Assembly: GCF_031432215.1 (NCBI RefSeq)
Contig: NZ_JAVKGN010000001.1
Location: forward strand, 372,001 to 436,000
Source: Halodesulfurarchaeum sp. HSR-GB
Lineage (GTDB): Archaea; Halobacteriota; Halobacteria; Halobacteriales; Halobacteriaceae
DNA: 64,000 nt
Direction of reading: 5' to 3'
Shown here in pieces: positions 39,817 to 49,754 of this stretch (positions are counted from its first letter, which is position 1; each line of letters begins with the position of its first letter). The position numbers and the translations under genes were made by a program. The notes under the pieces are model-generated. The model saw only the letters and a program-made list of their open reading frames with translations. It did no database searches and had not been told where the DNA came from.

Positions 39817-40830
39817 ATGCCCGGCGAAGTCGACACTGCGGACTACGCCGACGTCTGGGTCTTCATCGAACAGCACGACGGGGAGGCCGCGAAGGTCTCC
39901 TGGGAACTGCTGGCGAAGGGCCGGGAACTCGCCGACGAGAAGGGCGAACGGCTCGTGGCACTGGTCATGGGCGAGTCTGTCACCCACCTCGCCGAGGAGG
40001 CGATCGAACGCGGGGCCGACGAGGTCCTGGTGGCCGAGGATCCGATCTTCGAGCCCTACCTCCCCGGCCCCTACGGGGAGCAGTTCCGGTACCTCGTCGA
40101 GGAGCGCCACCCCGACGTCGTGCTCATCGGCGGGAGCCACACGGGCCGGGACTTTGCCGGTCGCGTGGCCGTCCCGACCTACGCCGGGCTGACTGCTGAC
40201 TGTACCGAACTCGACATCGAACCGGACACGGGCTTGCTCCTGGCGAAACGGCCGACGTTCGGCGGGGACGCCATGGCGACGATCAAGTGCGTGGAGCACC
40301 GCCCGCAGATGGCGACGGTCCGGCCCGGCGTCTTCGACGCGGCCGAGCCCGATCCTGACAGAGAGGGCACGATCACCGAGGTCGAGGTCGTCGTCGACGA
40401 GAGCCACCAGCACTCCCGGATGATCGAACGGGTGGTTGGAGACATTACGGACATCACCGACGCGAACGTGGTCGTGGCTGGCGGGTACGGTACCGAAGGC
40501 GACTTCGGCCCGATCGAGGACCTCGCTGCGGCCCTCGGCGGCGAGGTCGCCGCAACCCGCGAAGCCGTCGAGGAGGGCTGGATCGAAGCCGCGAGGCAAG
40601 TCGGGCAGACCGGCAAGACGGTCAAACCCGACCTGTACATCGCCTGTGGGATCAGCGGCGCGATCCAGCACCTCGAGGGGATGAACGACTCGAAGACCAT
40701 CGTCGCGATCAACGACGACCCGAACGCGCCGATCTTCGACGACGCCGATTATGGCATCGTCGGGGACCTCTTCGAGGTCTGTCCCGCGCTAACTGAACTC
40801 ATCGAGCAGAAACGAGGTGAGACCGCATGA
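39817..40830 (+). CDS. etfA: Electron transfer flavoprotein alpha subunit (FixB-like)
   Basis: A 337-residue EtfA. The C-terminal FAD domain has ARQVGQTGKTVKPDLYIACG and GISGAIQHLEGMNDSKTIVAIN, the family signature. The N-terminal domain pairs with EtfB. No ferredoxin domain is attached. The start ATG follows directly after the etfB stop, and the end overlaps fixC by 4 bases (ATGA). Confidence 0.95.
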   Translation: MPGEVDTADYADVWVFIEQHDGEAAKVSWELLAKGRELADEKGERLVALVMGESVTHLAEEAIERGADEVLVAEDPIFEPYLPGPYGEQFRYLVEERHPDVVLIGGSHTGRDFAGRVAVPTYAGLTADCTELDIEPDTGLLLAKRPTFGGDAMATIKCVEHRPQMATVRPGVFDAAEPDPDREGTITEVEVVVDESHQHSRMIERVVGDITDITDANVVVAGGYGTEGDFGPIEDLAAALGGEVAATREAVEEGWIEAARQVGQTGKTVKPDLYIACGISGAIQHLEGMNDSKTIVAINDDPNAPIFDDADYGIVGDLFEVCPALTELIEQKRGETA

Positions 40831-42164
40831 CCGAGACGCCGAACTACGACGATCACTTCGACGCGATCGTCGTCGGGGCGGGCCTGGCCGGCAGCGCGGC
40901 CGCCCTGACGATGGCCCAGGAGGACCTGGAGGTGCTGCTCCTCGAACGTGGCGCCTCGCCGGGTTCGAAGAACGTCTTCGGCGGCACGATGTTCACGCCG
41001 CGAGTGCGGGACCTCGTCGGCGAGGACTTCGAGGACGCCCCCACCGAACGCTACCTCGGTCGCAAGCAGTTCAGCCTGCTCTCCCCCGAGGACGAGACGT
41101 CCCTCTCGGTCCGGCCCTCGGCGTGGCAGGACCCCCCGCACAACGACACGCACATGGTCCTGCGAGGGAACTTCGACGAGTGGTTCGCCGACCAGGCCGT
41201 CGAGGCCGGCGCGACCCTGATCACCGAGACCACCGTGACCGACGTGATCCGTGAGGACGAGGACGGCCCGATCGTCGGCGTCGAGACCGACCGCCCTGAT
41301 GGGGCCATTCGGGCCCCAGTCGTGGTACTCGCGGAGGGTGGCAACTCCCTGGTTTCCGAGGCCGCCGGGCTCAAGGAACCCGACAAGCGCCAGGAGGTCG
41401 CCATCGGGGCCAAGGAGGTCCGGAAGTACGACCGCGAGACCATCGAGGACCGGTTCGGACTCGGCGAGAAGGACGGGGCCTCCCACCACTACTTCGGCGA
41501 GGGGGCCTGCGGTGGAGCCGTCGGTGGCGGCTTCATCTACACCAACAAGAACACCCTGGCCATCGGGGTCGCCTACAGCATCAGCGACGCCGTCGAGGAC
41601 CCACGGAAACCCGACGAGTTGCTGGATGACTTCAAGCAGCACCCGGCAGTCGCACCGCTCGTGAAGGGCGGTCGGCTGGTCGAGTACTCCGCGAAGGCCA
41701 TCCCGGAGGGCGGGGCGTCTGCCGTCCCCGATCTGGCCCACGACGGAGCCGTGATCGTCGGCGACGCCGCCAGCCTCGTCCTCAACAACGGCATCCACCT
41801 CGAAGGGACGAACATGGCCATCGAGAGCGGTTACTGGGCCGGCAAAGCCGTCGCCGAGGCCGCCGCGGCCGGCCAGTACGACGCCACGGCCCTGCAAGCC
41901 TACCCCGAGAACCTGGAGGACTCCTTCGTCATGGAGAACCTCGAACACTACGACTGGTTCGGGGACTTCGCCCACGACGAGAAGCAGTTCCTCTTCACGG
42001 AACTCCCGAAGGCACTCACCGAGGCCGAACTGGAGTTCTTCAAGCAGGATCGCGAACCGAAGGAAACCCACGCCAAACGGGCCAAGAACATGGTGATTCG
42101 GGCCCTGGGCGGCTGGACCGGCGCGGCCAAACGCGCCTGGAAGTACCGGAAACTCCTGTCATGA
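40827..42164 (+). CDS. fixC: FixC-type flavoprotein (ETF:quinone oxidoreductase-like)
   Basis: A 445-residue FAD protein. FAD site AIVVGAGLAGSAAALTMA near residue 13, a GDAAS segment (IVGDAASLVLNNG) near residue 310, and membrane-associated helices towards the quinone side. It receives electrons from ETF and passes them to the quinone pool. Overlaps etfA and fixX by 4 bases each, so translation is coupled through the operon. Confidence 0.93.
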   Translation: MTETPNYDDHFDAIVVGAGLAGSAAALTMAQEDLEVLLLERGASPGSKNVFGGTMFTPRVRDLVGEDFEDAPTERYLGRKQFSLLSPEDETSLSVRPSAWQDPPHNDTHMVLRGNFDEWFADQAVEAGATLITETTVTDVIREDEDGPIVGVETDRPDGAIRAPVVVLAEGGNSLVSEAAGLKEPDKRQEVAIGAKEVRKYDRETIEDRFGLGEKDGASHHYFGEGACGGAVGGGFIYTNKNTLAIGVAYSISDAVEDPRKPDELLDDFKQHPAVAPLVKGGRLVEYSAKAIPEGGASAVPDLAHDGAVIVGDAASLVLNNGIHLEGTNMAIESGYWAGKAVAEAAAAGQYDATALQAYPENLEDSFVMENLEHYDWFGDFAHDEKQFLFTELPKALTEAELEFFKQDREPKETHAKRAKNMVIRALGGWTGAAKRAWKYRKLLS

Positions 42165-42472
42165 GCACCCCCAAAACACCCGACGTCGAGACCCCGAGCA
42201 TCGAGGATCGCCTGTACACGAACAAATACACCGACCACGAGGAGTCCCACCTGGGCGTCTTCGAGGAACAGACCTGTCTGGACTGTGAGACCTACGACTG
42301 TGTCTCGGTCTGTCCGGCCAACGTCTGGCGCGACGAGGGCGACGGTGACGTGCCCTTCATCGCCTACGAGAACTGCCTGGAGTGTGGCAGCTGTCGGTGG
42401 GCCTGCCCCTACGACAACGTCATCTGGGAGAACCCGCCGAACGGCACGGGCATGACCTACCGATACGGCTAG
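42161..42472 (+). CDS. fixX: FixX-type ferredoxin
   Basis: A 103-residue ferredoxin-like partner of FixC. Two cysteine groups are present: CLDCETYDCVSVCP near residue 37 and CLECGSCRWACP near residue 68. The second is a full 4Fe-4S motif; the first is partly altered, as in other FixX proteins. It corresponds to the iron-sulfur domain of eukaryotic ETF-quinone oxidoreductase. Its stop overlaps the convergent rnz stop in CTAG. Confidence 0.93.
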   Translation: MSTPKTPDVETPSIEDRLYTNKYTDHEESHLGVFEEQTCLDCETYDCVSVCPANVWRDEGDGDVPFIAYENCLECGSCRWACPYDNVIWENPPNGTGMTYRYG

Positions 42473-43398
42473 GCCGACTCCGGATACGGAACTTCGATCG
42501 TCCGGCCGTCCTCGGCCAGGACGATTTCACCGTCGAAAGCATCCCTGGCCTCCCGCAGCAGGAGCCCGGTGTTGCCGGCGTACCGCGGTGAGACGTGTGT
42601 GAGCACGAGTTGTTTCACTCCGGCTTTTCCTGCCAGCCGTGCCGCCTCGCGAGCCGTCGAGTGGCGAGTTTCCCGGGCCCGACCGGCCTCGTCGTCGGCG
42701 AACGTGGCGTCGTGAATCAACAGGTCAGCGTCTTCCGCCGCAGATTCGACCGTGTGAGTAGGTCGGGTGTCCCCCGTGTACACGACCGTCCGGCCCGGTC
42801 GAGATGGACCGACAACCTGGTCCGGGTCGACGACCGTCCCGTCTTCGAGTTCGACCGACTCGCCCTCGTGCAACCTGGAGAACAGCGGGCCAGCCGGGAC
42901 ACCCAGTTCTTCGGCTCGCTCGCGGTCAAAGCGACCCTTGCGCTCGGCCTCGACCAGGGCATAGCCCACCGCCGGGGCGTCGTGATCGACCGCGATGGTG
43001 CGGATCGTATACTCCTCACGTTCTCTGATGGTCGATCCCGGCGAAACTTCTTCGACCGAAACCGGGAACTCCGGCTCGTGACCGATGGCGTGGATCAACT
43101 CGACCACGCTGGTTCGGGTGCCCTCGGGGGTGTAGATCACGAGCGGTTCGCTGCGGCCGTTGAACCCCCAGGTCTGGATGAGTCCCGGGAGCCCGAGGAC
43201 GTGATCGCCGTGGGCGTGGGTCAGAAAGACCGCATCGACGTCGAACCCGGTCCCAAAACGCATCATCTGGCGCTGAGTGCCCTCGCCGACGTCGAAGAGG
43301 AAGGCCTCGCCGGACCGGCGCAGAAAGACCGAGCTGGGGTTGCGGTCGGTCGTCGGAATCGCCCCGCTGGTCCCCAGAAAGGTGACGCGTAGACTCAT
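42469..43398 (-). CDS. rnz: Ribonuclease Z (tRNA 3' processing)
   Basis: A 309-residue short-form tRNase Z of the metallo-beta-lactamase fold. The zinc motif is HAHGDHVLGLPG near residue 64, with DHDAPAVGY, YTGDTRPT, HDATFADDE, and a C-terminal HVSPRY. It cleaves the 3' trailer of pre-tRNA next to the discriminator base, which is needed because these tRNAs do not encode CCA. I chose the ATG at 43398 (MSLRVTFLGTSG). Confidence 0.95.
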   Translation of the reverse strand: MSLRVTFLGTSGAIPTTDRNPSSVFLRRSGEAFLFDVGEGTQRQMMRFGTGFDVDAVFLTHAHGDHVLGLPGLIQTWGFNGRSEPLVIYTPEGTRTSVVELIHAIGHEPEFPVSVEEVSPGSTIREREEYTIRTIAVDHDAPAVGYALVEAERKGRFDRERAEELGVPAGPLFSRLHEGESVELEDGTVVDPDQVVGPSRPGRTVVYTGDTRPTHTVESAAEDADLLIHDATFADDEAGRARETRHSTAREAARLAGKAGVKQLVLTHVSPRYAGNTGLLLREARDAFDGEIVLAEDGRTIEVPYPESA

Positions 43399-43488
43399 AG
43401 CGGGGCTTCGGCCGGTTCGGATAAACGCGTTTGGACTTCGGGCCCCGAACCGACCGATTCTTACCCGCCGGACGGGTAGTGCCCGGCG

Positions 43489-44514
43489 ATGGAGCGGCCC
43501 CTCTGGATCGACCGCCACGCCCCCGAGCTCTCGGAGTTGCCACAGGAGCCGGTCCGGGAGCGACTGGCCGATGCCGTGAGCGACCCGGTCAACCTGGTCC
43601 TGCACGGACCGGCCGGCGTGGGCAAGACGGCCGCGGTCAGAGCGCTCGCCGAGGCGGCTCACGAGGACCCCGAGGGCGATCTGGTCGAGATCAACGTCGC
43701 TGACTTCTTCGGGATGACCAAGGCGGAGTTGAGCGAGGACCCCCGTTTCGAGCGGTTCATCACGCCCAAACGGAAGCGCAACTCCTCGAAGGCCGACCTG
43801 ATCAACCACGTGCTCACCGAATCCGCGAGCCACCCGCCAGTTTCGGGCTCGTACAACACGATTCTGCTGGACAACGCCGAAGCCATCCGGGAGGACTTCC
43901 AGCAGGCCCTCCGACGCGTGATGGAGCAGTACTACGAGGCGACCCAGTTCGTGCTGACGACCCGCCAGCCGAGCAAGCTCATCTCGCCGATCCGCTCGCG
44001 CTGTGTCCCGATCCCCATGCGGGCCCCGACCCGCGAGGAGACGGTCTCGGTCCTCGCGAACATCGCCGAGGCCGAAGGCGTCGGCTACGACGAGGAGGGA
44101 CTGTCCTATCTGGCCTCCTACGCCGAAGGCGACCTCCGGGAGGCGATCCTGGCCGCTCAGACCGCCGCGGAGAAGCAGGGCGAACTCGTCGGGACCGCGG
44201 TCCTGGATCCCCTCCAGGACGTGGGCCTGGCCGACCGGATCGAGGAGATGCTCGCGGCCGCCGAGGACGGGCAGTTCACGGACGCCCGCTCGATCCTCGA
44301 TGATCTGTTGGTCGAGGAGGGCCGGTCCGGGGAGGAACTCCTCGAAGAGCTACTCGCGGTCGCCCGCACCCGATACAGTGGTGATCGTCTCGCCACGCTG
44401 CACGCAACCGCTGGCGAGATCGAGTTCGACCTGACCCAGGGTACCAGCGACCGGATCCACCTCGCCCACCTGCTCTCGACTATCTCGGCGCCAGAACGTG
44501 AACGAACCGCGTGA
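43489..44514 (+). CDS. rfcC: Replication factor C small subunit, haloarchaeal second paralogue
   Basis: A 341-residue clamp-loader AAA+ protein. Walker A GPAGVGKTAAV lies at residues 39-49. The Walker B position reads LLDNAEAI instead of LLDEADAL. An RFC-type SRC motif (ISPIRSRC, arginine finger) lies near residue 167, and the collar domain follows. It helps load PCNA. The altered acid in Walker B suggests weak own ATP hydrolysis. The 3' end overlaps the Trm-G10 gene by 35 bases on the opposite strand. Confidence 0.88.
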   Translation: MERPLWIDRHAPELSELPQEPVRERLADAVSDPVNLVLHGPAGVGKTAAVRALAEAAHEDPEGDLVEINVADFFGMTKAELSEDPRFERFITPKRKRNSSKADLINHVLTESASHPPVSGSYNTILLDNAEAIREDFQQALRRVMEQYYEATQFVLTTRQPSKLISPIRSRCVPIPMRAPTREETVSVLANIAEAEGVGYDEEGLSYLASYAEGDLREAILAAQTAAEKQGELVGTAVLDPLQDVGLADRIEEMLAAAEDGQFTDARSILDDLLVEEGRSGEELLEELLAVARTRYSGDRLATLHATAGEIEFDLTQGTSDRIHLAHLLSTISAPERERTA

Positions 44515-45448
44515 GCGAGCGGTGAACCCGGCGGTCGTGGCGCTCGCGTAGTGTCCAGCCGGCCTCGCGAGCAAGCTGATCGTACGCCCGATCGGCGACG
44601 ACCACGGCCCGCGAACTGACTCGTCTAGCCTCGACAAGCGCGCCTCGAACCAGGGTTTCCAGCCCGTGGGTCGCGATTTTGGACTGCCGACCGTAGGGGG
44701 CGTCGAAGACGACGGCGTCGACGCTGTCATCGGGGAGCGGCAAGGCAGTCGCGTCACCTCGGGCCACCAGGAACGAACCGTCGAGAGCCGCCTGGAGGTT
44801 CTGTCGCGTTCCCCGGACCATCTTTTCCTGGGCGTCGAACCCGATGGGCGTCCCGCCCAGCCGCCCCGCCTCGATGAGCAGACCGCCCGTCCCACACATC
44901 GGGTCGAGCACGCGATCCGCGGGACCGACCCCGGCAAGGTTCAAGACGGCCCGGGCCAGTCGGGGATCCATGCTCCCGGGCTGGAAGAACGGTCGGTCGG
45001 TCGGCTGGCGGCCGTAATCCCGGGCCGCGGTGAGCACCTCCCAGCCGAGAACCGCCAGGTCGTCGGCAAAGAGCGCCACGAGCGTGTGATCCGGGTTCGA
45101 GAGGTCCACGGCAAAGCCTCGATCCACGAGCACCTGACCGAGTCGCCGCTCGGCCTGCTGGGTGTCGATCCCGGCCGTGCCCCGAACATCTCGGGCCCGG
45201 ACCGCGATCGAGCCCGACCGGTCGAGCGGCGCGCTCTTCAGCACGGACACGGCCGCCTCGGGTCCCCCAGAACTCGTTCCCACGGCCTCGCTGACCCGGC
45301 GAGTGAAGGCCAGCCCCCGGGCGCGATCCGGCGTCACCGTCTCGGCCCGCCCGAGCCCCGGCGCGAGAATCTCGACGTCCGTGGCCGCCGCTCTGGCCTC
45401 CGCGGCCGCGAACGGGTCGTCCTCGCCGGCGAACTCAAGGACGTACAC
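44480..45448 (-). CDS. trmG10: tRNA (guanine-10-N2)-dimethyltransferase
   Basis: A protein of about 322 residues with an N-terminal THUMP-containing RNA-binding region and a Rossmann methyltransferase domain. SAM motif DPMCGTGGLLIEAG near residue 168; catalytic VVFDAPYGRQSK, the Trm11-type DAPYGR variant of the NPPY motif. It methylates G10 of tRNA. The start is placed at GTG 45448 (VYVLEFAGEDD), matching homologues; an ATG at 45505 adds 19 residues. The C-terminal end overlaps rfcC. Confidence 0.88.
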   Translation of the reverse strand: MYVLEFAGEDDPFAAAEARAAATDVEILAPGLGRAETVTPDRARGLAFTRRVSEAVGTSSGGPEAAVSVLKSAPLDRSGSIAVRARDVRGTAGIDTQQAERRLGQVLVDRGFAVDLSNPDHTLVALFADDLAVLGWEVLTAARDYGRQPTDRPFFQPGSMDPRLARAVLNLAGVGPADRVLDPMCGTGGLLIEAGRLGGTPIGFDAQEKMVRGTRQNLQAALDGSFLVARGDATALPLPDDSVDAVVFDAPYGRQSKIATHGLETLVRGALVEARRVSSRAVVVADRAYDQLAREAGWTLRERHDRRVHRSLTRFVHVLAPR

Positions 45449-45540
45449 GCTCGATCGATGTGCGGCGACATTCCTGAGCGTGTCGGTCCGGCCCGAGCAA
45501 CCCATCAGTTCCCGTGAACACCTGCCATCGACTACAAATA

Positions 45541-45558
45541 TTTATAAGCCTTAAATAC
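45541..45558 (+). promoter_or_regulatory. Promoter region of tbp
   Basis: TTTATAAGCC and, slightly downstream, TTAAATAC precede the ATG at 45574 by about 15-33 bases. Either can act as TATA box, the first with better spacing for a leaderless start. Confidence 0.55.
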
Positions 45559-45573
45559 AAGTTTAAAACGCAC

Positions 45574-46134
45574 ATGACTGATCCCAAGGAAACCATCAAC
45601 ATCGAGAACGTGGTCGCCTCGACCGGGATCGGGCAAGAGCTCGATCTCCAGTCGGTCGCCATGGATCTCGAAGGGGCCGACTACGACCCCGAACAGTTCC
45701 CCGGACTGGTCTACCGGACCCAGGACCCCAAGTCGGCGGCGCTGATCTTCCGCTCGGGCAAGATCGTCTGCACCGGCGCGAAAAGCACTGATGATGTCCA
45801 CGAGAGCCTGCACATCGTCTTCGACAAGCTCCGGGACCTCAGCATTCAGGTCGAGGAGGAGCCCGAGATCGTCGTCCAGAACATCGTCACCAGCGCCGAT
45901 CTTGGCCGCCAGCTCAACCTCAACGCCATCGCGATCGGCCTGGGCCTTGAGAACATCGAGTACGAGCCCGAACAGTTCCCCGGGCTGGTCTACCGGCTGG
46001 ACGAGCCCGAAGTCGTCGCCCTGCTGTTCGGCAGCGGCAAGCTGGTCATCACGGGCGGAAAGCGCCCCGAAGACGCCGAACACGCCGTCGACAAGATCGT
46101 CTCTCGGCTGGAAGAACTCGGCCTGCTCGAGTAG
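45574..46134 (+). CDS. tbp: TATA-box binding protein
   Basis: A 186-residue general transcription factor with the two-fold internal repeat. The halves are VASTGIGQELDLQSVAMDL with FPGLVYRTQDPKSAALIF, and VTSADLGRQLNLNAIAIGL with FPGLVYRLDEPEVVALLF. It recruits TFB and RNA polymerase to TATA promoters. The ATG at 45574 gives the usual short N terminus (MTDPKETINIENVV). Its stop touches the convergent hisG stop. Confidence 0.97.
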   Translation: MTDPKETINIENVVASTGIGQELDLQSVAMDLEGADYDPEQFPGLVYRTQDPKSAALIFRSGKIVCTGAKSTDDVHESLHIVFDKLRDLSIQVEEEPEIVVQNIVTSADLGRQLNLNAIAIGLGLENIEYEPEQFPGLVYRLDEPEVVALLFGSGKLVITGGKRPEDAEHAVDKIVSRLEELGLLE

Positions 46135-46983
46135 TTACTCGACGAGTCGCTCGATCTCGGTGATGAGGATGTCCGTCGCCCCTTCTGCTTTGAGTCGGGT
46201 AACCGCCCGGAAAACCTCACTCTCCGGCACTACGGCGTGGATCGCGACCTGATCGGAGTCCGCGATGTCCATCACGGTCGGGCCGCCCATCCCTGGAATG
46301 ACTTCTTTGATCCGTTCGAGGTTCGCCGCCGGCGCGTTCAGCATGAGATAGCGGCGGTCTTCGGCCGCAAGCACGGATTCGAGCGCGCGGTCGATCTCGG
46401 AAGTCTTCCGGTCGTTCAGCACGTCCTCGTGGGCGAAGAGGTGCGCTGAACTCTCCAGGACCTCGTCGATGATCGCGAGGCGGTTGACCGCGAGGGTCGT
46501 CCCGGTGCTGGTGATGTCGACGATGGCATCGGCCATCTCGACGTGGGGGGTGAGCTCGGTCGCACCGGAGACTTCCACGATTTCGGCGTCAACCCCGGCC
46601 GCCGCGAAGTGCTTTTCCGTGATATGGGGGAACTCCGTCGCGACAGTCTTGCCGTCCAGGTCATGGATGTCCGTGATGTCCCCGTCCTCGGGAGCAGCGA
46701 CGACGATTCGACACTGGCCGAATTCGAGGTCCAGAAGCGGCTTCACCACGTCACAGTCGGCCTCCTGGGCCTGATCGAAGCCGGTGATCCCCAGGTCGGC
46801 CGCACCGTCGGCGATGTACTCGGGGATGTCCGCCGCCCGCGCGAAGAGGATCGTGATCTCGGGGTCGACCGTGTCGGCGTATAGCTGTCGGTCCTCGCCG
46901 TCGACCACGTGGATGCCCGCCCGGTCCAGCAGGTCGACTGCCGGATCGTGGAGCCGGCCCTTGTTCGGTATCGCGATACGCAT
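46135..46983 (-). CDS. hisG: ATP phosphoribosyltransferase, long form
   Basis: A 282-residue enzyme for the first step of histidine synthesis. N-terminal [23 protein letters not shown] site DIGLTG-type [24 protein letters not shown], and a C-terminal ACT-like regulatory domain ([20 protein letters not shown]) that makes it the long, HisZ-independent form. No other his genes are nearby. Confidence 0.95.
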   Translation of the reverse strand: MRIAIPNKGRLHDPAVDLLDRAGIHVVDGEDRQLYADTVDPEITILFARAADIPEYIADGAADLGITGFDQAQEADCDVVKPLLDLEFGQCRIVVAAPEDGDITDIHDLDGKTVATEFPHITEKHFAAAGVDAEIVEVSGATELTPHVEMADAIVDITSTGTTLAVNRLAIIDEVLESSAHLFAHEDVLNDRKTSEIDRALESVLAAEDRRYLMLNAPAANLERIKEVIPGMGGPTVMDIADSDQVAIHAVVPESEVFRAVTRLKAEGATDILITEIERLVE

Positions 46984-47080
46984 TAGCGGCCTCTTATAGG
47001 CGGGTGCGTATTTGCGTTTCCATCGGACGGTCGAGTGCGCAAGCGGCAGATTCAGGGCCGCCCACCGAGAACCGGCGGCC

Positions 47081-48364
47081 ATGTCGACAACGCTCACCGA
47101 CGGGCACGTTCTCCATCCCGACGGCTCGGTCTCGCGGGCCGACGTTCGCTTCGAACAGTCTACCGGCGAGATCGAGGCGGTCGGCCAGGGACTCGCCGCC
47201 GACCAGACCCTCTCCGCCGCGGGCGGCCTGGTCATGCCCGGCCTGGTGAACGCTCACACACACGCCGCGATGACACTCCTCAGGGGCTATGCCGACGACA
47301 AGCCACTCGACGCCTGGCTCAGCGAGGACATCTGGCCGGCCGAGTCGGCCCTGGAACCGGCCGATGTCCGGGCCGGCACCGAACTGGCGCTGTTGGAGAT
47401 GATCCGCTCGGGCACCACCGCCTTCGCTGATATGTACTTCCACATGGACGAGGTCGTGGCCGCCGTCGAGCGGGCCGGCCTTCGGGCCCGACTCGCCCAC
47501 GGGATCGTGACCGTGGGGAAGAACGAAGAGGAAGCCGCAGCCGACCTCCAGGAGGGCATCGACTTCGCCAAGCGGGCAGACGGCAAAGCGGGGGGCCGGG
47601 TTCAAACCGCCATCTCGCCCCACTCGTTGACGACCGTCGACGAGTCGACGCTGCGAGAGGCGGCCCAGGCCGCTCGCGAACTCGACGTGCCCATCCACCT
47701 TCACGCGAACGAGACCACGGACGAAGTCGAGCCAATCGTCGACGAGCGAGGGGTTCGCCCACTCGCCTACGGCAGCGAGCTGGGACTTTTCGACTCACAG
47801 GACTTCTTCGCTCACGGGGTCCACCTGGACGAGACGGAAATTGAGCTCCTGATCGAGCGCCAGCCCAGCGTGGTACACTGCCCGGCCTCGAACATGAAAC
47901 TGGCCTCCGGAATGGCTCCCATCGAGGACCTACTCGATGCGGGTGTTCCACTGGCGCTTGGCACGGACGGGGCTGCCTCGAACAACGACCTCGACATGTT
48001 CGACGAGATGCGGGACGCCGCGCTCCTGGGCAAACTCGCCGCGGACGACGCCAGTGCAGTCCCGGCCGAGGCAGTCATCGAGATGGCCGGCGGCGGCGGC
48101 GCACGGGCACTCGACCTCCCGGGCGGGGAGGTCACTCCGGGCGCGGCCGCGGACCTGATCGTCGTCGACTTCGAGGCCCCGCGGATGACACCCGTTCACG
48201 ACCACGTCTCGCACCTGGTGTATGCGGCCCAGGGGAGTGACGTGCGCCACACGGTCGTCGACGGGGCGGTGCTCATGCGCGATCGGGACGTTCAGACCCT
48301 CGACGAGCAGGCCGTCCGCGAGACGGCCCAGACCCGCGCGGCGCGCCTGGCCGACCGCGCCTGA
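47081..48364 (+). CDS. dadD: SAH / 5'-methylthioadenosine / 5'-deoxyadenosine deaminase
   Basis: A 427-residue amidohydrolase. Metal motif [17 protein letters not shown] near residue 55, then [24 protein letters not shown], and [19 protein letters not shown]. These are signatures of the MtaD/DadD family, which deaminates S-adenosylhomocysteine and methylthioadenosine to inosyl derivatives. The next gene, 40 bases downstream, is an SAH-hydrolase homologue. I chose the ATG at 47081; the open frame upstream lacks similarity. Confidence 0.9.
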   Translation: MSTTLTDGHVLHPDGSVSRADVRFEQSTGEIEAVGQGLAADQTLSAAGGLVMPGLVNAHTHAAMTLLRGYADDKPLDAWLSEDIWPAESALEPADVRAGTELALLEMIRSGTTAFADMYFHMDEVVAAVERAGLRARLAHGIVTVGKNEEEAAADLQEGIDFAKRADGKAGGRVQTAISPHSLTTVDESTLREAAQAARELDVPIHLHANETTDEVEPIVDERGVRPLAYGSELGLFDSQDFFAHGVHLDETEIELLIERQPSVVHCPASNMKLASGMAPIEDLLDAGVPLALGTDGAASNNDLDMFDEMRDAALLGKLAADDASAVPAEAVIEMAGGGGARALDLPGGEVTPGAAADLIVVDFEAPRMTPVHDHVSHLVYAAQGSDVRHTVVDGAVLMRDRDVQTLDEQAVRETAQTRAARLADRA

Positions 48365-48404
48365 TGCCGGTAACGTTTAAAGCGCGCTGGCCCTCCATCC
48401 GGAC

Positions 48405-49685
48405 ATGACCGTTTCTCCGATCAGCGACCGGCTCGCTGACGTCGAGTCCGCCGTCGCCGACGGCCGGACGAAAATCGACTGGGCGTACGAACACATGCCG
48501 ATCCTCCAGTCCCTGCGGGCGGACTTCGAGGCCGAGCAGCCATTTGCGGGGCTCACCATCGGAATGGCCCTCCACGTGGAGGCCAAGACCGCGGCTCTCG
48601 TCGAGACACTCGCCGCGGGCGGGGCGGAAGTCGCCATCACCGGCTGTAACCCACTCTCCACGCACGACGACGTGAGCGCAGCGCTGGACGCCCACGAGGC
48701 CATCACCTCCTATGCCGAACACGGTGTCGACGAGACCGGGTACTACGACGCCATCGAGGCCGTCATCGCCCACGAGCCCGACATCACCGTCGACGACGGC
48801 GGCGACCTGGTCTTCCGGATCCACGAGGAACACCCCGACCTGATCGATTCGATCATCGGCGGCTCCGAGGAGACGACCACTGGAGTCCACCGGCTCCGCT
48901 CGATGGACGCCGACGACGCGCTCGACTACCCCGTCTTCGCCGTGAACGACACCCCGATGAAGCGACTGTTCGACAACGTCCACGGCACCGGCGAGGCCTC
49001 GCTTTCGAGCATCGCCATGACCACGAACCTCTCCTGGGCCGGCAAGACCGTCGTCGTCGGCGGGTTCGGCCAGTGTGGTCGTGGCGTCGCGCGGAAGGCC
49101 GCCGGACAGAACGCTTCGGTGGTCGTCACCGAGGTCGACCCGCGGCGGGCCCTGGAAGCCCATATGGAGGGCTACGAGGTCCTGCCGATGGCCGAGGCCG
49201 CAAAGAAGGGCGACGTCTTCATCACCACCACGGGCAACCGGGACGTCATCACGCCCGAACACGTGGAACACATGCAGGACGGCGTGATTCTCGCCAACGC
49301 GGGGCACTTCGACGTGGAGATCGACCTGGACGGCCTGGCCGACCTCGCCGTCGAACAGCGGGCGGTCAGGGACGGCGTCCGGGAGTACAAACTCGAAGAC
49401 GGACGCCGGATCAACGTCCTCGCCGAGGGGCGGCTGGTGAACCTCGCGACGCCGGTCTCGCTTGGCCACCCCGTTGAGGTCATGGACCAGAGCTTCGGGA
49501 TCCAGGCCGTTGCGGTCCGGGAGTTAGCGACGAACGGCGACGCCTACGACGCCGGCGTCCACGAGGTTCCCGACGCACTCGATCGAGAGGTCGCGACGAT
49601 CAAACTCGAGGCCGAGGACATCCAGATCGACGAGCTGACCGCCGAACAGGCGGAATATCTGGACAGCTGGTCGCAGGGAACCTGA
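48405..49685 (+). CDS. ahcY: Adenosylhomocysteinase family (possibly S-inosylhomocysteinase)
   Basis: A 426-residue NAD-bound hydrolase. [15 protein letters not shown]-type and [16 protein letters not shown] motif [14 protein letters not shown] near residue 216, and [10 protein letters not shown] are family hallmarks. The adenine-side loop reads LHVEAKTA, where the human enzyme has LHMTVETA, so two substrate-side residues differ. In Methanocaldococcus a similar enzyme is specific for S-inosylhomocysteine and works after DadD. The upstream dadD supports that route here, though substrate choice is not proven. Confidence 0.88.
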   Translation: MTVSPISDRLADVESAVADGRTKIDWAYEHMPILQSLRADFEAEQPFAGLTIGMALHVEAKTAALVETLAAGGAEVAITGCNPLSTHDDVSAALDAHEAITSYAEHGVDETGYYDAIEAVIAHEPDITVDDGGDLVFRIHEEHPDLIDSIIGGSEETTTGVHRLRSMDADDALDYPVFAVNDTPMKRLFDNVHGTGEASLSSIAMTTNLSWAGKTVVVGGFGQCGRGVARKAAGQNASVVVTEVDPRRALEAHMEGYEVLPMAEAAKKGDVFITTTGNRDVITPEHVEHMQDGVILANAGHFDVEIDLDGLADLAVEQRAVRDGVREYKLEDGRRINVLAEGRLVNLATPVSLGHPVEVMDQSFGIQAVAVRELATNGDAYDAGVHEVPDALDREVATIKLEAEDIQIDELTAEQAEYLDSWSQGT

Positions 49686-49754
49686 TCGACGGCGAGTGAA
49701 CTTCTTCGGCTGAAAAGCAGCGCAAAAACGCCCCGTTCGAACCCCTGTGCCCGA

